The notes below the pieces were generated by a model. The model saw nothing but the letters and a program-made list of their open reading frames with translations. It had not been told where the DNA came from and searched no databases. From the NCBI RefSeq assembly GCF_037975245.1, contig NC_092579.1, positions 8,402,001-8,466,000 on the forward strand: a stretch of DNA of 64,000 bases. The letters run 5' to 3'. This document shows, in pieces, positions 61,517 through 64,000 of this stretch. A program made the position numbers and the translations under genes. The stretch's first letter is position 1. Each line of letters opens with the position of its first letter. The stretch comes from Apostichopus japonicus. Lineage: Eukaryota; Echinodermata; Holothuroidea; Aspidochirotida; Stichopodidae.

Positions 61517-64000
61517 ATGATGAACAAACACAGCTTCCAACCCCAAAATCAATGGTACGGAGAATCTGATGAAACCGCGTCATCGTATGAAAAACTTTTA
61601 GACTCGAACAGTGAAAACACGAGAAGGGCAAGCCTGTCCCCTTGTCAGTGTTGTGAAAGTTACTGGTGGAACTACGATGGGGTACCAGAGAGATATGATG
61701 ATAAAGAAAGAGGTAAGTGTCGCCATTATAGTTGACCCTGCATGGTACAATAGACGCTTGCAGGGTACAATAGACCCCCTGCAGCGTACGATAGACCCCC
61801 TGCAGGGTACAATATGAAAATTCAGTAACGAGGGTAAAGCTATTTGCTAAAATAATATGTTTAACGTGAAACAGCCGGTTTAAAAAGGCTTTGGATGATA
61901 TGGTATGGATTTGTGAGTTGTGGTGAGTTATGGTTGGGGGAGGGTGGGGGGGTGTGATCATTTTAAAATAGACATCGTATTATTTAATTCTTATTAAAGT
62001 GCCGGGACATATTTGCACAATTTAATAGAGTCTATCTCTTCGAGAAAAAGAAACTACAAATTGCAATGTGGGTATTCTTTATAATCTCGCCACGTGTTAT
62101 TTCTCACAGTATAATATATTCAATGTTATCAAACCCACCCAGTTACAGCGCCCCCCCCCCTCCCCCGCCCTCTTCCCACCGGCAAATGGATGTGAATAAG
62201 GGGAATACTTCCATCAGATTATAAAAGTACACATGCTGACCACTCCTTCCTGTTCATGTATCGATTATATTAAACATAAGAAAAAACATTATTCTCTTAC
62301 ATAATTATATATTCGATGTCTTCGGAATATTTTGAATTCTGCAACCATTTTCTATGCGTTATTTTCATCCTTGGCTCAGCAACTGGCTGATATCACATCA
62401 TGTGACTATTTCTGACAATCTGTTATTTTCTTCAATAAATGGATTATGTATATAGACTTTATTAGCACACGTGCACGAATCCATGTGTAGTAAATCTATA
62501 CACCATCGGAGGGTAAAGAGAGGGAGGCGGCTGCTGTTGCCATAGGTAACAAATCAGACTTGATTGTAGTCGAGCTAACAAACTTAAATTGCTATGGTGA
62601 TTTTGGCAGTATATGAGCTATTTAAAATCATCAGCTCAAAAAGATGATTCACGACAGTTTACAATGTACGATTTTTTTTCTTTCAACAAAATTAAAAAAT
62701 AATTAACGATTAACTAGCTATACGATATATTTTGTTGTTGTTCTTTGTATTTCAGGTATATCTGCTTGGAATCATCCAGGGAGTTGGTTTCTATCTACAA
62801 CGATCGTATTTGGAGCCATTTCGGTGTTGATTTACGATTTCTGTTACTACGTCCATGACATTGATATTTCACGCCAAGGTCTTCATATTTTATCATACGG
62901 CATATTTTTACTGATACTGCTTCAGTTTCCTGCTTTTAACTTTCTGTCTAAAGTAATGAGTGCCGCTTTCCAACAAAACCTAGCATGCTCATCGTGGACA
63001 ATGGTCTTTAACGCACGGTACATCACTAAACGGCTTCAGTTTATTGGATTTGCACAGAAAGGTCAGTGTGTATAAGATATCCTCCAATAGCTTTCAAAAG
63101 TGAATGCTTTATAGACTTAATAGCTAATGAATGCGATCGAAACTGATATATATTTACGTTAGGAACGTTATAATAAACATATCTAGTCAGAAAGTTCCTT
63201 CAACGTTTCGTGACGATCGCACCGAGAGCTTGGCGATTTTTGTTTTTGCCTAAGTTCTAAAGTTCTAAACCGAATCGTGGCACAAAAAAAGGAGACTGAA
63301 TTATTTTGACCAACATTAGAATATTGATAAGATACTAAGGGGGTAAAGTACGGGGAGTGGGGGTGGAGGGATACGTATACAATGAATCCTACCAAATTTC
63401 CTAAGATATTTAGGATGTGTAAGCGGACATAATTACCAATAAAGAAACGGACAGTTTCCTCTGAAGGAAAGAAAGAAATAGTGACATCCATGAATGGAGA
63501 CAATCTGCTGTAATCCATACGACCATTGTCTTTCTCTATCCTTTGTATTTCGAATTATGGATAATATCAGTATCATACATTTTCTGTAATATATATATAT
63601 TCGACGGATGCGTCGATAGGGAAATGACGTCAGCAGGAACTTGATGACAGGTTTACACTGTATCGTTCAATGTTATATCAGAATCTAATAATTATAACAC
63701 CGATCTAATTATGTTTTTTTCTCTCTCTCTCTCTCAAACAGGTATCCCAGGCAAGGCTTTACTAACGGCCTGCTTCGTGTTACCTCCGATGGCAGCTGCG
63801 TATCGTGGATTTGTATACTTTCATTTTATGGGTTTCTTAACGACACATGCATTCATATCGGTTATTTGCTGCGGTGTGATCATGTTTCTGAGTGCCGTCT
63901 TCCAGTATGTAGTGTATCTGACCAGACTCTCCTTCCAACGGCAGTTTTATTTGATATCCAAATACATCGCGATACATGGAAGAGATATCGACTCTTGTCG
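61517..64000 (+). CDS. Multi-pass membrane protein, possibly GRL chemoreceptor, copy 3 (partial)
   Basis: The exons are 61517-61712, 62756-63061 and 63742 to the window end. Splice sites and phase-1 introns match the other copies. Exon 1 lacks one codon (3-bp loss after the Lys-His pair) and has several changes, for example ESDETASSYEKLLDSNSENT. Exon 2 has ISRQGLHILSYG where copy 1 has ISRYAIRILSYS. The visible part of exon 3 is nearly identical to copy 1. No stop is seen, so it is a plausible paralogue. The last third of the protein lies beyond the window. Intron 2 is about 390 bp longer because of an insertion. Confidence 0.6.
61733..61812 (+). repeat. Intron-1 minisatellite, gene copy 3
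   Basis: Four units as in copy 1, with a few base changes (TAGACGCTTGCAGGGTAC). Confidence 0.85.
63187..63583. mobile_element. About 395-bp insertion in intron 2 of copy 3
   Basis: Copies 1 and 2 read straight from ATATCTAGTC to CTGTAATATAT. Copy 3 has extra DNA between. It carries a 111-codon open frame on the minus strand (63518-63183) with no domain I recognise. No clear inverted ends or target duplication were found, so its class is unknown. Confidence 0.5.

Larger units (their letters stand above)
60384..64000 (+). repeat. Duplicated module A'', copy 3 (cut by window end)
   Basis: Same orientation as A. It begins at an ATT tract matching the left edge of the retroelement block in A'. 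It is more diverged from A and A' than they are from each other, and has an extra insertion in intron 2. Confidence 0.9.

Overview
The window looks like nuclear DNA from a marine invertebrate, most likely an echinoderm such as a holothurian. That assignment is inferred from the repeat style, not proven. The evidence is AT-rich DNA, spliced genes with GT..AG introns, many short inverted-repeat elements, non-LTR retrotransposons and microsatellites. Nothing points to a bacterium, phage or organelle.

The dominant feature is architecture. Almost all of the window is built from three modules, here called A, B and C, in nested inverted order: A (1-5327, +), B (5328-18045, +), A' (18046-23711, inverted), a retroelement block (23712-31738), C (31739-35649), B' (35650-47930, inverted B), B'' (47940-55996, partial B, +), C' (55997-59895, inverted C), a GAT-repeat spacer, and A'' (60384-64000, +, cut by the window end). 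From 18046 to 64000 this is one large imperfect palindrome centred near 45.8 kb. Its arms are over 12 kb before the retroelement gap and continue through A'/A''. It has a 4.2-kb spacer. The main arm difference is the 8-kb retroelement block, present only on the left.

The one convincing host gene family is in module A. It has three exons, both introns in phase 1, and encodes a multi-pass membrane protein of about 427 residues. Seven hydrophobic segments, two long inferred cytosolic loops and a possible extracellular N-glycosylation site suggest a gustatory-receptor-like (GRL/7TMIC) chemoreceptor. Copies 1 (+) and 2 (-) are complete from the chosen start. Copy 3 (+) runs off the end and has diverged more.

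The right end of A also carries a decayed THAP zinc-finger exon. Module B (12.7 kb) has no gene I can name. Its two ends carry related inverted sequences of about 115 bp, each with two CCAAT boxes spaced 39 bp apart. Inside are hAT-type miniature elements with 8-bp target duplications, a foldback repeat, a repeat carrying nuclear-receptor half-sites, and trinucleotide tracts. Module C holds a tRNA-derived SINE, a hAT-type element and a TIR element. The retroelement block holds a 5'-truncated CR1/L2-type LINE and an apparently complete, uninterrupted two-ORF L1/Tx1-type LINE, both facing left and both next to (TAA)n tracts.

The arrangement could be a real palindromic amplification of a receptor locus, or haplotypes or chimeric reads joined during assembly. 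The sequence alone cannot decide between these.
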